Shown: positions 17,664 to 27,703 of the stretch, one piece after another
Layout: each line of letters opens with the position of its first letter
Position numbering within the stretch: position 1 is the stretch's first letter
Assembly: GCF_009852415.1 (NCBI RefSeq)
Contig: NZ_WOXS01000002.1
Span: 1-64,000 of the forward strand
From: Streptomyces sp. Tu 3180
Lineage (GTDB): Bacteria > Actinomycetota > Actinomycetes > Streptomycetales > Streptomycetaceae
Direction: 5' to 3'
Length of the DNA: 64,000 nt
Made by a program: the position numbers and the translations under genes
Notes under the pieces: generated by a model
Databases searched by the model: none
What the model saw: only the letters and a program-made list of their open reading frames with translations
What the model was told of the DNA's origin: nothing

Positions 17664-18638
17664 CTACCGCGCCGCCGGTTGTCTCGACGCGAGAGAACCC
17701 GACCCCGTCGCGGCCACTGCGGCGCGGTAGGTACTGGGGCTCAGGCCCTTGTGGCGTTTGAACGCGGCGCTGAAGCCGAAAGCGTCGGCATAGCCGACGG
17801 ACCTGGCGATCTGGGCGATGCCGAGGTCGGTGTCGGACAGCAGCGCCTCGGCCTCGTCCATGCGGCATTCGGTGAGGTAGGTGAGGGGCGGGCGGCCCAT
17901 CAGCCGGGTGAAGCGCTTGGCGAACAGCGCCCGGGAGACGCCGGCTCGAGCGGCCAAGGAGGCCACCGTCCAGGGTTCGGCGGGCCGGTCGTGGAAGGAC
18001 TGCAGGGCGGGCGCGAGGACCGGGTCGGCGAGGCCCCGGTACCAGCTGGGCGCGTCGGCGCCCGCCTTGTCGAACCAGCTGCGCAGCGTGCACACCAGGG
18101 CCCAGTCGAGGAGCCGGTCCATCAGCGCCTGCGAACCGGCCGAGCGATGGGCGGCGTCGGCGGCGGCCGTCTCCAGCCAGGCACAGACCTCGGCGTCCTC
18201 CTCGACCACCAGGACGGGCGGCAGGGCACGCAGGAGCCGCTCGTGGCGGTGACCCGAGGCGCGGTAGGCGCCCACGATCAGCGCGGTCGCCTCCTCCGAG
18301 TCGGTGCCCCAGTGGATACCGCCGAGTTCCTGGGCGCCGCACTCGGCGCTCTCGGTGAAACAGGCGATCTCGTAAGCGGCGTGGGAGCCGTGCACGGTGG
18401 TGGGGTGGTCCGCGAGGTGGAACGGTTCGGGTCCGCGCACGATGGCGGTGTCGCCCGCTCCGATCGCTCGTTCCGTTCCGTCGGGCAGCAGCAAGGTGCC
18501 CCCGCCCCGCAGCACGCTGATCATGGTGAGCGGCGCGGCGTCGGCGAAGCGGATGGTCCAGGGCACCGCCAGTACGGCGCGGCTGACGACCGACCCCTCG
18601 GCCCGGATGCCGCTCAGCAACGAACTCAAAGGATCCAT
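17664..18638 (-). CDS. AraC-family regulator with cupin sensor domain
   Basis: A transcription regulator of 324 aa. Residues about 8-190 form a cupin-type (AraC_binding/Cupin_6) domain with SVLRGGGTLLLPDG and AIGAGDTAIVRGPEPFHLAD. The C-terminal pair of helix-turn-helices (about 215-310) includes WTVASLAARAGVSRALFAKR and IAQIARSVGYADAFGFSAAF. Start ATG 18638 is preferred over longer frames. It is divergent from a flavodoxin-fold oxidoreductase with a 117-bp spacer holding an inverted repeat. AraC/cupin regulators often control exactly such an adjacent oxidoreductase. Confidence 0.9.
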   Translation of the reverse strand: MDPLSSLLSGIRAEGSVVSRAVLAVPWTIRFADAAPLTMISVLRGGGTLLLPDGTERAIGAGDTAIVRGPEPFHLADHPTTVHGSHAAYEIACFTESAECGAQELGGIHWGTDSEEATALIVGAYRASGHRHERLLRALPPVLVVEEDAEVCAWLETAAADAAHRSAGSQALMDRLLDWALVCTLRSWFDKAGADAPSWYRGLADPVLAPALQSFHDRPAEPWTVASLAARAGVSRALFAKRFTRLMGRPPLTYLTECRMDEAEALLSDTDLGIAQIARSVGYADAFGFSAAFKRHKGLSPSTYRAAVAATGSGSLASRQPAAR

Positions 18639-18648
18639 GGAAGACACC

Positions 18649-18696
18649 GTAGACGATCTCCTATGTTCCGGAGCGTTTCTCCCATGGATCATCTAC
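18649..18696. promoter_or_regulatory. Inverted repeat between divergent AraC and oxidoreductase genes
   Basis: GTAGACGATC (18649-18658) and GATCATCTAC (18687-18696) are inverted copies with one mismatch, 28 bp apart. They fall in the shared promoter region, so they may be the AraC operator. Confidence 0.45.
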
Positions 18697-18755
18697 ACCG
18701 TCGCGGCTGTACTGGACTCGTTCATCGGACCGACCGAGACCAGCCGGGAGACACC

Positions 18756-19436
18756 GTGACGCAGCACGACAGCCGCGCCAGGACAGCCCTCGTCGTCGTC
18801 GCACACCACCGCACCGATTCCCTCACCGCGCACACGGCCCGCCGTGCCGCCGCCCGGCTCGAAGCCGCCGGCCACCGCGTCGACCTGCTCGACCTGCACG
18901 CCGAGGGGTTCGACCCCCGGATGAACGTGGCGGACCAGCCGGACTGGGGCGACCGGGAGAAGAGGTACTCGGACGAAGTGCACGCCCACATGCAGCGCAT
19001 CCTCGACGCCGATGCCGTCGTCGCCGTCTTCCCGGTGTACTGGCAGAACGTGCCCGCCATCCTCAAAGGCTGGATCGACCGCGTGTGGAACTACGGGTTC
19101 GCCTACGGCCGCAGCAAGCCCCGCCTCGCCGGCAAGCGCATCCTGTGGCTGGGTCTGGCCGGCGCCACTGCCGACGATCCCGTCGTGGAGGGAATGCAGA
19201 CCGTCCTCGAGACCAATCTGAGCGAGGGCATCGCCTATTACTGCGGCTTCTCCCGCTCCACCGTCGGCCTGCTCACCGACGCGGAGGAGCGCCCTCAGCG
19301 CGTCGACGCCGAAGGCAACCTCCTGGTCGGCGACGCGGTCACGGGCACCGAGCGAGAGGCGCAGTACGCGGCTTTCGACCGTCGCGCGCGGGAGTTCGTG
19401 GAGAAGTTCCTCGCCGAGGAACTCGTGGCGGCCTGA
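18756..19436 (+). CDS. NAD(P)H-dependent oxidoreductase, flavodoxin-like fold (KefF/NQO type)
   Basis: A cytoplasmic FMN- or FAD-dependent quinone reductase of 226 aa. VVVAHHRTDSLTAHTARRAA (phosphate loop), then ADAVVAVFPVYWQNVPAILK with GWIDRVWNYGFAYG, are diagnostic of the KefF/NQO1 family. The GTG at 18756 follows GGGAG by 6 nt. It is the likely target of the divergent AraC regulator. Redox stress or quinone detoxification is the probable role; the electron acceptor is unknown. Confidence 0.9.
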   Translation: MTQHDSRARTALVVVAHHRTDSLTAHTARRAAARLEAAGHRVDLLDLHAEGFDPRMNVADQPDWGDREKRYSDEVHAHMQRILDADAVVAVFPVYWQNVPAILKGWIDRVWNYGFAYGRSKPRLAGKRILWLGLAGATADDPVVEGMQTVLETNLSEGIAYYCGFSRSTVGLLTDAEERPQRVDAEGNLLVGDAVTGTEREAQYAAFDRRAREFVEKFLAEELVAA

Positions 19437-19639
19437 CCGCCGTACGCACGTGAGCGAGGAGCGTTCGGCTTCCAGACCGGCACGGGTCCACGGCGAAGCT
19501 GCGCATGTCCTCGCCGCATGGCGAGCGTCTTCCTCCACTCCCCCCTCGCTCACCGGTGTCGCCCCTCAGCATGGCGGTCATTCACGCCCGCCAGGGCCGG
19601 AACCCGGTCAGGAGCACGGCCGGACGCCGGACGGTGGCT

Positions 19640-20529
19640 GCACACCGGCCGGCGCCGGCCCGCAGCGGACCTCCCCAGCGGCCGGCGGCCGGTTTTGTGC
19701 CGGCCACCGCATCGCCGCCACCCGCCGGCTGCGCCGGATGCTGCGCCCGGACGGCACCCGGCAGCTGATCTCCCGCGCCCCGAACAAGCTGCGCTCCCAC
19801 TGCTTCGTCGACTACACGGTGCTGCCCGGCTCGGACCGCTCCCCCCACCCACGCCTGGTACCTCACCCCGACGGCGCGCGCCTGACGAGGGACCTGCCGG
19901 TCCTGCGGGGGCGGCCGCCCTGCCCCGATCACCTCCACCACGGCGGCGTCGCTGAAGACAGCGCACCCCCTGACCGTGGTGCGCGCCCATCCGGTCTTCG
20001 CGGCCGATGCCCGCCGGCTCGGGCACGAGCACGGCCCCGGGACTGGACGCCCGAGGTGTCGCACTCCCTCGGCGAAGGGGAGCGAGCGGTGGCCGACGCC
20101 GTCATGTACTGCACCGTCGTCAGGGGGAGCAGCGGCGCAAGCTGCGCGCATCCGTGGAGGTCGACCGCGCCACCATGAGCGGTGAGCGCCTGGCGGTGAA
20201 GCTGATCGGGTACGCCCGGCTGCACGGATCAGTACGAGGCCCAGCCCGTCGGCCGGCGCAGGCCCGCCGCCGCGGAGCCCGGCTGGCTGCGCCGGTATCC
20301 GGTCCTCCCCCGCGTGCTGTTCGTCCTCCCCGGTGCCTCCCGTACCAGGCTGCAGGGCAGGATCAGCGATCTGCAGGCGAGGGCCGCCCAGCACCCCCCG
20401 GTCGTCGCGCTCACCCGCAAGGTGCCGCGGGGAGCCGCTGTCCTCGAGGACCTCGAACAGCACGGCCCCGCCCGGGACGTGTGGACGCCCCTGACCGGCG
20501 GCACACCCCGCCCCTGGACCGATCTGTGA
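19640..20529 (+). pseudogene. Replication-relaxation family protein (plasmid/ICE-type), broken
   Basis: A recognisable winged-helix start (ATRRLRRMLRPDGTRQLISR, then LRSHCFVDYTVLPGSD) is followed in shifting frames by DWTPEVSHSLGEGE, EVDRATMSGERLAVKLIGYA and finally FVLPGASRTRLQGRISDLQA to DLEQHGPARDVWTPLTGG with a stop at 20529. This order matches the replication-relaxation family found on actinobacterial plasmids and integrative elements. At least three frame changes and no start codon mean it is dead. It is evidence that an integrative element once occupied this site. Confidence 0.7.
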
Positions 20530-20864
20530 GGCCCCGACTGCTGTGGCCCAGCCAGTAGGAGCAAAGTTCCAACGTCCCGGGCCCGCGTCCGGGGCGTCTG
20601 GCCGTTCCCGGCCCGCCCGGGTGCCCTTGAAGCCGCAGATGTGCCCATGGCACAGGGGGCGGTGCCGCCATCTGGCACCGTCCCCTGTCAGCCGCTCCAT
20701 CTGGTGTGCTCGTGCACGAGCACCGGCTCCCACGCCGTGGGGCGCGTGGTGGCGCGGCAGGCCGGATCGGCGCGTACGGGCCGGCTTCCCGCTGCTCGAG
20801 ATCGCGGGTGAAGGACCGCGTGAGCTGCCCGGGCACGGCCGGTACGGTGGGCAGAGCGTGCCCG

Positions 20865-20989
20865 TCATCAGGCGCTCGCCTGCAAGGGCCGGCTGCGCAT
20901 CGCCGGCGCCCAGCCACCGGTCCTGCAGCTCCTCGGCATCGACGCTGATCGCCTGCCACCCCACCCTCGAGCAGGCCTTGACCGGCTGA
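20865..20989 (+). pseudogene. STAS-domain (anti-sigma antagonist-like) C-terminal fragment
   Basis: LACKGRLRIAGAQPPVLQLL in one frame and TLIACHPTLEQALTG in another give the end of a STAS domain. The upstream part, including the phosphorylatable Ser region, is not readable. It lies 1.1 kb before a SpoIIE-type phosphatase, the usual partner of such antagonists. Confidence 0.4.
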
Positions 20990-22086
20990 TCCGCCCCCAC
21001 ACCCCCCGCTGCACAAGACCACCACACCTTGCCTGTTCGCTCCCCCGGTTGCGATCCGTGAGTGGTGGTTACCCGCCCAGAGCGGGGTTGGGAAGCAGCC
21101 CCGCCGAGTCCTCCGAGAACACGCCCTCGGAGGACTCGCCACCAGACGGCCGTGCTTCCGCACCGCCCTGGGCCGGCGTGCCCAAGGAAATGGGCGGCCC
21201 CCTGCACACGGGCGGCCCAAGCCACACGCTGGCCGCGTTCCTGTGCACCGTCCCCGTCCTCGCGGTACCGGTGATCGGCCTGCTCCAGCACGGCCCCGCC
21301 GCACCCGTCTGGCAACCCGTTCAGAACCCCGACAGCAGACTGGCTGGCCGCGCTCCCGGTCTCTCTCTCCCCCCCCCCGCCACTGTGGTCAGGGCCACGG
21401 TCAGGCATCGCGCAGACCCGACCACGGATTATCAGGACCCCCAACCACGGGCCCGACCACAGCAGGTCAACACACTGCGCGGACCATTGCGCGGCCGGCC
21501 GCGCAGCAGCTGCACGGCCGCACACCGCCCCAACCGGGCCTCACGATCCGAAGCCCCTCCGCCCGATCGGGCGTGAGGGGAGACAAACGCCCGATGGCCC
21601 CTCGTTGCTTCTGGGCACCGGTCCCCGCCATACAGACCTCCCACCCGAACGGCCGCCCGCACCCCGCCCGCTCCTCCCCGCCGAACGCCTCCCTGCCACC
21701 CCCACCGCCCCCGCCGGCCTCAAACCCCCGCAGCCGGCCGAGCACGCCGCACCCCGCGGGCCGGTCCCAGCACCGCTACGCAGTGGCTGGAGCCGGAATG
21801 CGCAGGTGCCCGGCCACCACCGACCTGATGGCGTACCGACTACGCACACCAGCCCCACGTGCTGCGCAGCCACCGGCTGAATGCACACGAGCGGCACCCC
21901 TTGCGCAAAACCGCCCGAGGGGCTCAGCCCTGAGGCACCGGACTGCGCACCACTGCGATCACGGCCGTCAGGACCTCGATCACAGTTCCAGCCTCACACC
22001 ACTGGCACGCCCCGGCCCTGCGTTGTGGGCGGATACTTGAAGTCAACGGTGCACCGCATTGGCCTGCCGCGGGAAGGTTCTTCGCC
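20990..22086. other. 1.1-kb region without a recognisable gene
   Basis: Open frames on both strands disagree with one another and show no known motif. Probably decayed mobile-element DNA continuing from the replication-relaxation pseudogene. Confidence 0.45.
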
Positions 22087-23364
22087 ATGGATGAGGGCTC
22101 TGGCCAACAGTCCATGCTCGCAGGACTGCTCGCCGCCAGCCATCTGCTCACCTTCGAGCAGTTGCCGTCCTGTGTGGCCGAGCACGCCGTCGGCAGCGGT
22201 TTCGACGAGGTGCAGATCTATCTGGCCGACCTGCAGCAGACAACCCTGCGCCTGCTGACGGGGCACGGTCCGGACGCCGAGCAGGCCCCCGAGGGCTGGC
22301 CCACCCAGCTAGCGGTCGAGGAAGCCGTGCCGGGCAGGGCGTTTCAGAGCGGACAGACCCTTCCCGCTGACCGGACACCGCAAGGAGGGCAGCCGAACGA
22401 GTGGTGGGTGCCGATGCGCAATGGCGCCGAACGGCTGGGAGTACTGCACATCACCACCTCGGATAGGACCCTGCGAACCATGGAGGACATGCGCTCTCTC
22501 GCGGATCTGGTAGCCCTGCTGGTGGTGAGCAAGCGGTCGCTGAGCGACTCCTATCCCCGACTGGTGCGCAGCCGACCGATGAATGTGGCCGCGGAGATGC
22601 AGTGGCACCTGATGCCGCCGCTGACTTTCGCCAGCGACCGTGTCGTACTCAGCGCCGCCCTGGAGCCCGCCTATCAGATCAGCGGTGACACCTTCGACTA
22701 TGCGGTTGCCGATGACGTGGTCCACCTGGGGATCTTCGACGCGATGGGCCACGACACAGCGGCCGGGAACACCGCCAACCTTGCGGTGGCCGCATGCCGC
22801 AACCAGCGACGCCAAGGAGCCTCGCTGGCCGAGACCAGCAAGGCGATCGAGCGGACTTTGATCGAGCAGTTCACCGGCCGGTACGTCACCGCCGTGCTGG
22901 CCGACCTCGACAGCCACACCGGCGTCCTCAGCTGGGTCAATCGCGGGCATCATCCTCCAGTCCTCATCCCTGAGGAAGGCGGGATCATAGAGCTCCACTG
23001 CGATCCCGGCCCTCCGATGGGCACCGACCTCGGGCTGGAGATCACCATGTGCACACGGCAGCTTCATCCCGGTGACCGGCTCGTGCTCTACACCGACGGA
23101 ATCACCGAGGCCCGCAATCCCGGCGGTGAAGAATTCGGTCTGCGTCACTTCATAAACTTCGTCACCAGCCACCTCAACCAAGGCATGCCCGTCCCCGAGA
23201 CACTGCGCCGCCTGGTGGGAAGCATCACCGACTACCACCACGAGCAACTCGCCGACGACGCCACCGTCGTCCTGCTCCACTGGCACGGCCCCACCCCCTT
23301 CGACCCCGGCCAGGCAGAAACCCTGGTCGGTCTCGAAGCACCCCGCACGCAACGACCCCTCTGA
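22087..23364 (+). CDS. GAF-type plus SpoIIE/PP2C serine phosphatase
   Basis: A 425-aa signalling phosphatase of the kind that dephosphorylates anti-sigma antagonists. An N-terminal GAF-like sensor (about 10-165) includes WWVPMRNGAERLGVLHITTS. The PP2C domain (about 185-415) has metal-binding motifs in SGDTFDYAVADD, FDAMGHDTAAG, LYTDGITEARN and LADDATVVLL. A PMNVAAEMQWHLMPP segment is the typical linker helix before SpoIIE domains. ATG 22087 follows GGAAGG. Unlike many streptomycete members it has no fused ATPase (RsbW-like) domain. Only a STAS fragment remains nearby. Confidence 0.9.
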   Translation: MDEGSGQQSMLAGLLAASHLLTFEQLPSCVAEHAVGSGFDEVQIYLADLQQTTLRLLTGHGPDAEQAPEGWPTQLAVEEAVPGRAFQSGQTLPADRTPQGGQPNEWWVPMRNGAERLGVLHITTSDRTLRTMEDMRSLADLVALLVVSKRSLSDSYPRLVRSRPMNVAAEMQWHLMPPLTFASDRVVLSAALEPAYQISGDTFDYAVADDVVHLGIFDAMGHDTAAGNTANLAVAACRNQRRQGASLAETSKAIERTLIEQFTGRYVTAVLADLDSHTGVLSWVNRGHHPPVLIPEEGGIIELHCDPGPPMGTDLGLEITMCTRQLHPGDRLVLYTDGITEARNPGGEEFGLRHFINFVTSHLNQGMPVPETLRRLVGSITDYHHEQLADDATVVLLHWHGPTPFDPGQAETLVGLEAPRTQRPL

Positions 23365-23562
23365 GACAGACCAGCCACAGCCCGACAAGCTCGTGATCGA
23401 TCACCGTCGTGTGGCGGGTAAGCACCTCTTGTGCAGCGATCGGCGGTCTTCTCGCTTCCTCCAGATCAAGCAGATCCAGTATCAGCGTGTCCACCACCCG
23501 GGGAGAGCCCCAACCTGACCGCGCGGCCAGTGCGCAGTCAGAGGGGTGCGAGCGGCACTGTC

Positions 23563-24053
23563 ACGTTGATCGACCGGGTGGGACGATCTTCGGATCGATC
23601 ACGGGGAGGGGGATCGTCCGTGGGGAGGGCGTCGGCGTCGTACAGGGGGCACCGGTACCCGGCCGAGGTGCTCTCCCACGGTGTACGGCTGTACTTCCGG
23701 TTCCCGCTCGGCCTCCGTGAGGCGGAGGAGGTGAGGAGGTGGTGCTCCGGCGCGGTGTGATCGCCTCCTGTGAGACGGTCCGGCGGTGGTGCGCCAGGTC
23801 CGGCCGGGCCTACGCCGACGGACCGCGTCGCCGCCGGCCCCGGCCCGGCGGCACATGGCATCTGGACGAGGCCTTCACCGAGATCAACGGCGCGCCGGGG
23901 TGTCCGTGGCGGGCTGTCGGCCAGGACGGCGACGTGCTGGACATCCTCGTGCGGGACCGGCGGGACAAGGCCGCGGCCCGGCGTTTCCCGCGCCGCCTGC
24001 TGAAGAGGACCCGCGTGGTGCCGCGGGTGGTGGTCACGGACAAGCTGCGCTCC
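23563..24053 (+). pseudogene. IS6-family transposase remnant, interrupted by another IS
   Basis: RGHRYPAEVLSHGVRLYFRF, a frame change near 23735, then GTWHLDEAFTEI (first catalytic Asp) and VVPRVVVTDKLRS (second Asp) identify an IS6/IS26-type DDE transposase. The third catalytic residue and everything after it are absent because the IS at 24050-25098 follows directly. The related copy at 47972-48690 shows what is missing. Confidence 0.8.
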
Positions 24054-25098
24054 TAACGAGCTGGTGCGTGATAGCGGGTGAGGCGCCGCGCCAGGTGGGT
24101 GGCATGATCCGGCTGTGGCGATCATGGTCAGTCGGGTGGTGCTGACGCATCGGCTGTTCACGGGCATCTCGCGGAGTCACCTGGTCTGCTTGATCGAGGA
24201 ATTGGCGGTGCCGTGGGAGACCGACTGCGAAGGTCGTCGCCCTGCTGCGCGGGGCGGAGCCCGCAAGCGGGCCGCGGGTGCCGGCGTCCGCCACCAGCTG
24301 GTGTTCATCGACCGGCTGGTCGCCACGCTGATCCATCTGCGACATGACCTGCCGCACGCAGTGCTGGGGCTGCTGTTGGGCGTCGACCGCTCCACCGTCA
24401 CCCGCGCGATCGCAGAAGTACGCGGGCTCCTGGCCGAGCGGGGGCGTGCGGTCCCCGACCGCCCCGGCCTGCGGCTTCGGACCCTGGCCGATGTGTTCGC
24501 CCATGCCCAGGCGGAGGGGAGCGAACTACGCCTGGACGCCACCGAGGTTCAGGTCCGCAGGCCGCCCGCCGGCCGCGGCGGGCGACAGGCGTTCGCGTCC
24601 GGCAAGAAGAAGCAGAACACGATGAAGGCCACGGTCATCGCCGACCACCAAGGGCGCACGCTCTGGGCTGATGCCATGCGACCAGGGCGAATGCACGACG
24701 CGACCGCCACACGCAACGAAGGCATCGCCGTGTGCTTCCGGCCCTTCCCCGACGTGGAAGTGCTCCTCGACGACGGCTACCTCGGCCTCAGGCGCGACCA
24801 CCCCGGCCAGGCGGTCACGCCACCAAGAAAAGCGAACAAGATCAGCCCGCCCGAGGTCCACGAAGCCCGCCTACGAGCCCGCCACCAGCACTCGTCCCGA
24901 CGCACCAGCGTCGAACACGCCCTCGCCGATCACAAACGTCGGAAGCAGCTGACCCGGTGGACCCACCGGCGCGAGACCCTCCCCGCCACCTACCGGGCCA
25001 TCGCCGGCCTCGTCTCCGACCACACCGCCAACGCCTGACCGCGACCCCGATCAGGCAAACACGGCCTCACCCGCTGTCACGCACCGGCTCGTTAGGAG
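24050..25098 (+). mobile_element. Intact IS5-family insertion sequence, 1.05 kb
   Basis: The terminal inverted repeats are 34 bp with two mismatches: 24050-24083 starts CTCCTAACGAGC and 25065-25098 ends GCTCGTTAGGAG. The first few bases on the left may belong to the interrupted IS6 remnant, so the true ends could lie a few bases inward. One uninterrupted transposase gene fills the element. No convincing target duplication is visible. Confidence 0.8.
24115..25038 (+). CDS. IS5-family DDE transposase
   Basis: 307 aa. The N-terminal helix-turn-helix (LPHAVLGLLLGVDRSTVTRA, about 80-105) is followed by the DDE_Tnp_4 core: LRLDATEVQVRRP (first Asp), VLLDDGYLGLRRDHPG (second Asp) and RTSVEHALADHKR (Glu). 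GTG 24115. Both ends and frame look intact, so it may still transpose. Confidence 0.88.
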   Translation: MAIMVSRVVLTHRLFTGISRSHLVCLIEELAVPWETDCEGRRPAARGGARKRAAGAGVRHQLVFIDRLVATLIHLRHDLPHAVLGLLLGVDRSTVTRAIAEVRGLLAERGRAVPDRPGLRLRTLADVFAHAQAEGSELRLDATEVQVRRPPAGRGGRQAFASGKKKQNTMKATVIADHQGRTLWADAMRPGRMHDATATRNEGIAVCFRPFPDVEVLLDDGYLGLRRDHPGQAVTPPRKANKISPPEVHEARLRARHQHSSRRTSVEHALADHKRRKQLTRWTHRRETLPATYRAIAGLVSDHTANA

Positions 25099-25433
25099 TG
25101 AGGTTGGGCGATCACACGTGTGACCTGCGCATTCCGTGCCGTGGGCAGAGTCCGGCCGAGCTTACCCCCGCAGATCCCGGTTCCCCGTGAGTCCCTGTCC
25201 GTTCTGACACGGGAGTGGCACGGCCGCGGGACCGTGCCTCGGACCCCTCGATGCGAACTATGGGCCGGGCGGTCGTTGAGGTTTCGCGGGCTGGTCAGGA
25301 CGTCGGTACCGGTGGCTGACAGCCGTTCGTGGTCGTAGGGGTTGCTGTACTTCAATGCTGTACGGGGTTGTCGGTGGCAGGCACTAACGTGGCCGCAGCG
25401 TCCCGTCGATCTTCGTACGCCGGAGGAGCCACG
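25099..25433. other. Intergenic region with a 12-bp palindrome
   Basis: No gene seen. TCACACGTGTGA at 25112-25123 is a perfect palindrome just outside the IS right end and could be a regulator site or chance. GGAGGAG at about 25422 serves the next gene. Confidence 0.4.
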
Positions 25434-26243
25434 ATGCCCGCAGACACACCCGAGCCGCCCGCGCAGGATCCACGCACCCTGACATCGGAGTACGCGGGCC
25501 TCGCCCGGGAAACCACCCTCCTCAACCCGGAGCCCGGCGACCCCGGCGCGCGGGAGAGCTCGCTGGGAGGCAAACTGCTGTGGCCCGCGGACGAGCCGTG
25601 GCCATACTGCGCGCAGGAAGACCACTGGACGTTCGGCCCCGACCTGTCCAACAGGACCGAGATCGTCCCGGGCGCGGTGCCGATGGTGCCGATCCTCCAA
25701 CTGTTCGCCCGGGACGTGCCGGGGCTGGAGTTCCCGGAGGGAAAGGACTTGCTACAGCTGGTGTGGTGCGCGCTGATGCACGAGCAGGATCCCAGGCTGC
25801 TAGTGATGCCGCAGTTGTACTGGCGCAACGAGGCGGAGGTCATGGCCCGTGGGCTGCTGTCCGAGATCCCCGAGGTGAGCGAGGGGGAGTACGACGAGGA
25901 CAACATGCCGGAACCGTCCACGTTGTCCCCGACGACCGCGGAGGACTTCCCGAGCTGGCATGATCTGCCCGAGGACATGCGGGAGACCTGGGAACCCCGT
26001 CTCGGGTCGCCGACGGGCGGCGCCTTGTGGCCGCCCGACTCCCACGTCGTCGGGACGAAGGTCGGCGGCTGGCCTGCCTGGACGCAGCCCGCCGACTGGC
26101 CGAACTGCGAGAGCGGGCACCGCATGGAGCACCTTCTGACCATCACCGGCGACATACAGCTGGGCGACTGCGGCGGCGTCTACTTCTTCCACTGCCGCCA
26201 GTGCCCCGGCCTCCCGTGGGACTGGCGCTTCGACTGCCACTGA
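25434..26243 (+). CDS. DUF1963-like (YwqG) protein
   Basis: 269 aa, cytoplasmic, no signal peptide. SLGGKLLWPADEPWPYC, VPILQLFARDVPGLEFPEGK with DLLQLVWC, and a C-terminal HLLTITGDIQLGDCGGVYFF with HCRQCPG resemble the DUF1963/YwqG fold, whose role is unknown. ATG 25434 follows a strong GGAGGAG. It stands alone between an intact IS and an IS5 fragment. Confidence 0.75.
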   Translation: MPADTPEPPAQDPRTLTSEYAGLARETTLLNPEPGDPGARESSLGGKLLWPADEPWPYCAQEDHWTFGPDLSNRTEIVPGAVPMVPILQLFARDVPGLEFPEGKDLLQLVWCALMHEQDPRLLVMPQLYWRNEAEVMARGLLSEIPEVSEGEYDEDNMPEPSTLSPTTAEDFPSWHDLPEDMRETWEPRLGSPTGGALWPPDSHVVGTKVGGWPAWTQPADWPNCESGHRMEHLLTITGDIQLGDCGGVYFFHCRQCPGLPWDWRFDCH

Positions 26244-26264
26244 CAGCTGAGGTCGGTGGAGCGA

Positions 26265-26756
26265 CTTTGGCCTGATCACGGACTGGGACGCTCGCGCGGC
26301 GGGTTCACCACCAAGCTGCACCTGGCCGTCGAACAGGGCCAGAAGCCCATGTCGATCGTGGTGACGGCAGGGCAGCGCGGCGACTCGCCGCAGTTCGAAC
26401 CGGTGCTGGACAAGGTCCGCGTGCCCCGCATCGGGCCGGGCCGGCCGCGCGTCCGCCCCGATCGCGTGCGCGCCGACAAGGCGTACGCCTCCCGCAGGAA
26501 CCGCGCCTACCTGCGCCGGCGCAGAATCCGCTGCACCGTCCCGGACAAGGCCGACCAGGCACGCAACCGCCAGAAGCTCGGCTCCCGCGGCGGCCTGCCG
26601 CCGCATTTCGACCCGGCCGACTACCGCGAGCGTCACGCGGTCGAGTGCGGGATCAACCGCCTCAAGCGGCACCGCGCCGTCGCTACGCGATACGAAAAAC
26701 TCGCCGTCCGCTACGAAGCGACAGTACGGGTCGCAACGATCAATCAATGGCTATGA
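26265..26756 (+). pseudogene. IS5-family transposase, 3' fragment
   Basis: It begins abruptly at [20 protein letters not shown] and runs to the natural end ATINQWL at 26756, matching the C-terminal half of the element at 28531-29408 almost residue for residue. The N-terminal half is absent. Its stop overlaps by 6 bp the stop of the opposing lipoprotein gene. Confidence 0.85.
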
Positions 26757-27257
26757 CGCTGTCTCGCGCGTCATCACATACGCGTTCCCGACGTCAGGAT
26801 CGCCGTAGAAGAAGAACAGCTTCAACTCGTCGTGCTGATCGCGGTCCACGTAGAAGTACCGCGAATAGGTTGTTGGGGGCTCAGGAGCCAGAGGGTCATT
26901 GGCCGTCAAGGGAAAACGACTCTCGACCTGAGTCCGGGCCGTCAACGCCAGTCTGACCTTCTGTCCACCATCGGCGTCGGTCAGTTGCCAGGTTCCCGTA
27001 CCGGAGAGGCGCCAGCCGTCCTCGAAGTCAAAGTCCTGACCGTCGAGTCTCTCAAGAAGGGCCGTTCCGTCTTCACGAAATGCGACGCGAACGCCCTCGA
27101 CGTTCTCCCAGCCCCCGGCGACTTCGGCCGGCGTAGCGTCACGGAGCCCTGTTCCCCCGTAGTAATGACAGGGACCGCACGCCGTCAGAACAGTCAACGC
27201 CCATACCGATCCGCCGAGCATGGCCCCCCGCGCATGCAACCTGCTCCCACCCGCCAC
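26751..27257 (-). CDS. Putative lipoprotein, unknown function
   Basis: 168 aa from GTG 27257. Residues 1-27 form a lipoprotein signal ([18 protein letters not shown] with lipobox LTAC, Cys at 27). ATG 27221 is an alternative but would lack the basic n-region. The mature part has a lipocalin/META-like feel: [32 protein letters not shown], and [13 protein letters not shown] near the end. Not assigned to a family with confidence. The IS fragment abuts its 3' end, so the last residues could be altered. Confidence 0.65.
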   Translation of the reverse strand: MAGGSRLHARGAMLGGSVWALTVLTACGPCHYYGGTGLRDATPAEVAGGWENVEGVRVAFREDGTALLERLDGQDFDFEDGWRLSGTGTWQLTDADGGQKVRLALTARTQVESRFPLTANDPLAPEPPTTYSRYFYVDRDQHDELKLFFFYGDPDVGNAYVMTRETAS

Positions 27258-27391
27258 CAGACCCGCCCGTCCTACGCCCGCATCGGCCAACCGATAGAAG
27301 TGGGCTGTGGAGGGATACTTTGCCAGTCCTGTCCGTACAGACAGTTGCAGCCTGAACCATCGAGCCGGACGCAGGGTGCGCACGTGTGGTG

Positions 27392-27703
27392 CTATTTCCT
27401 CCGGCTCGCCTCGATCACGAAGGCGGCTATCAGGCAGGCCGCGACCGCGGCCGCCGAACCGAAGAAGATCCCCTCGAAGACCAAGCCGTTCGCGCCCTCG
27501 ACCGTGCCATCTTCATGCATACAAGACTTCTCGAAAGGGAAGCTGGCCGTACGCAGAACCTCGCAGTGGTTCTGCAGGTCCTCATTGACCACGCTCGCCT
27601 TGATCCAGGACAGAGCCCATACGAGGAAAAAGATCCCGGCGAAGGCGCACACGGCGCCCCACAGCCGGTTCAGTTGAGCATCACGCGTGCCGGTTCTCGT
27701 CAT
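27392..27703 (-). CDS. Small membrane protein with two helices
   Basis: 103 aa. TM helices at about 13-32 (LWGAVCAFAGIFFLVWALSW) and 76-98 (FFGSAAAVAACLIAAFVIEA) flank an extracytoplasmic loop with two cysteines (NHCEVL, KSCMHE) that could form a disulfide. It follows the same strand as the lipoprotein. Family not recognised. Confidence 0.65.
   Translation of the reverse strand: MTRTGTRDAQLNRLWGAVCAFAGIFFLVWALSWIKASVVNEDLQNHCEVLRTASFPFEKSCMHEDGTVEGANGLVFEGIFFGSAAAVAACLIAAFVIEASRRK

Noticed and set aside
24050-25098. Target-site duplication of the intact IS
   Set aside because: Flanks CTCCT and AGGAG are inverted, not direct, so they belong to the ends or are coincidence.
25112-25123. TCACACGTGTGA as a certain operator
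   Set aside because: A single 12-bp palindrome with no second copy or regulator gene nearby; kept only as a note.
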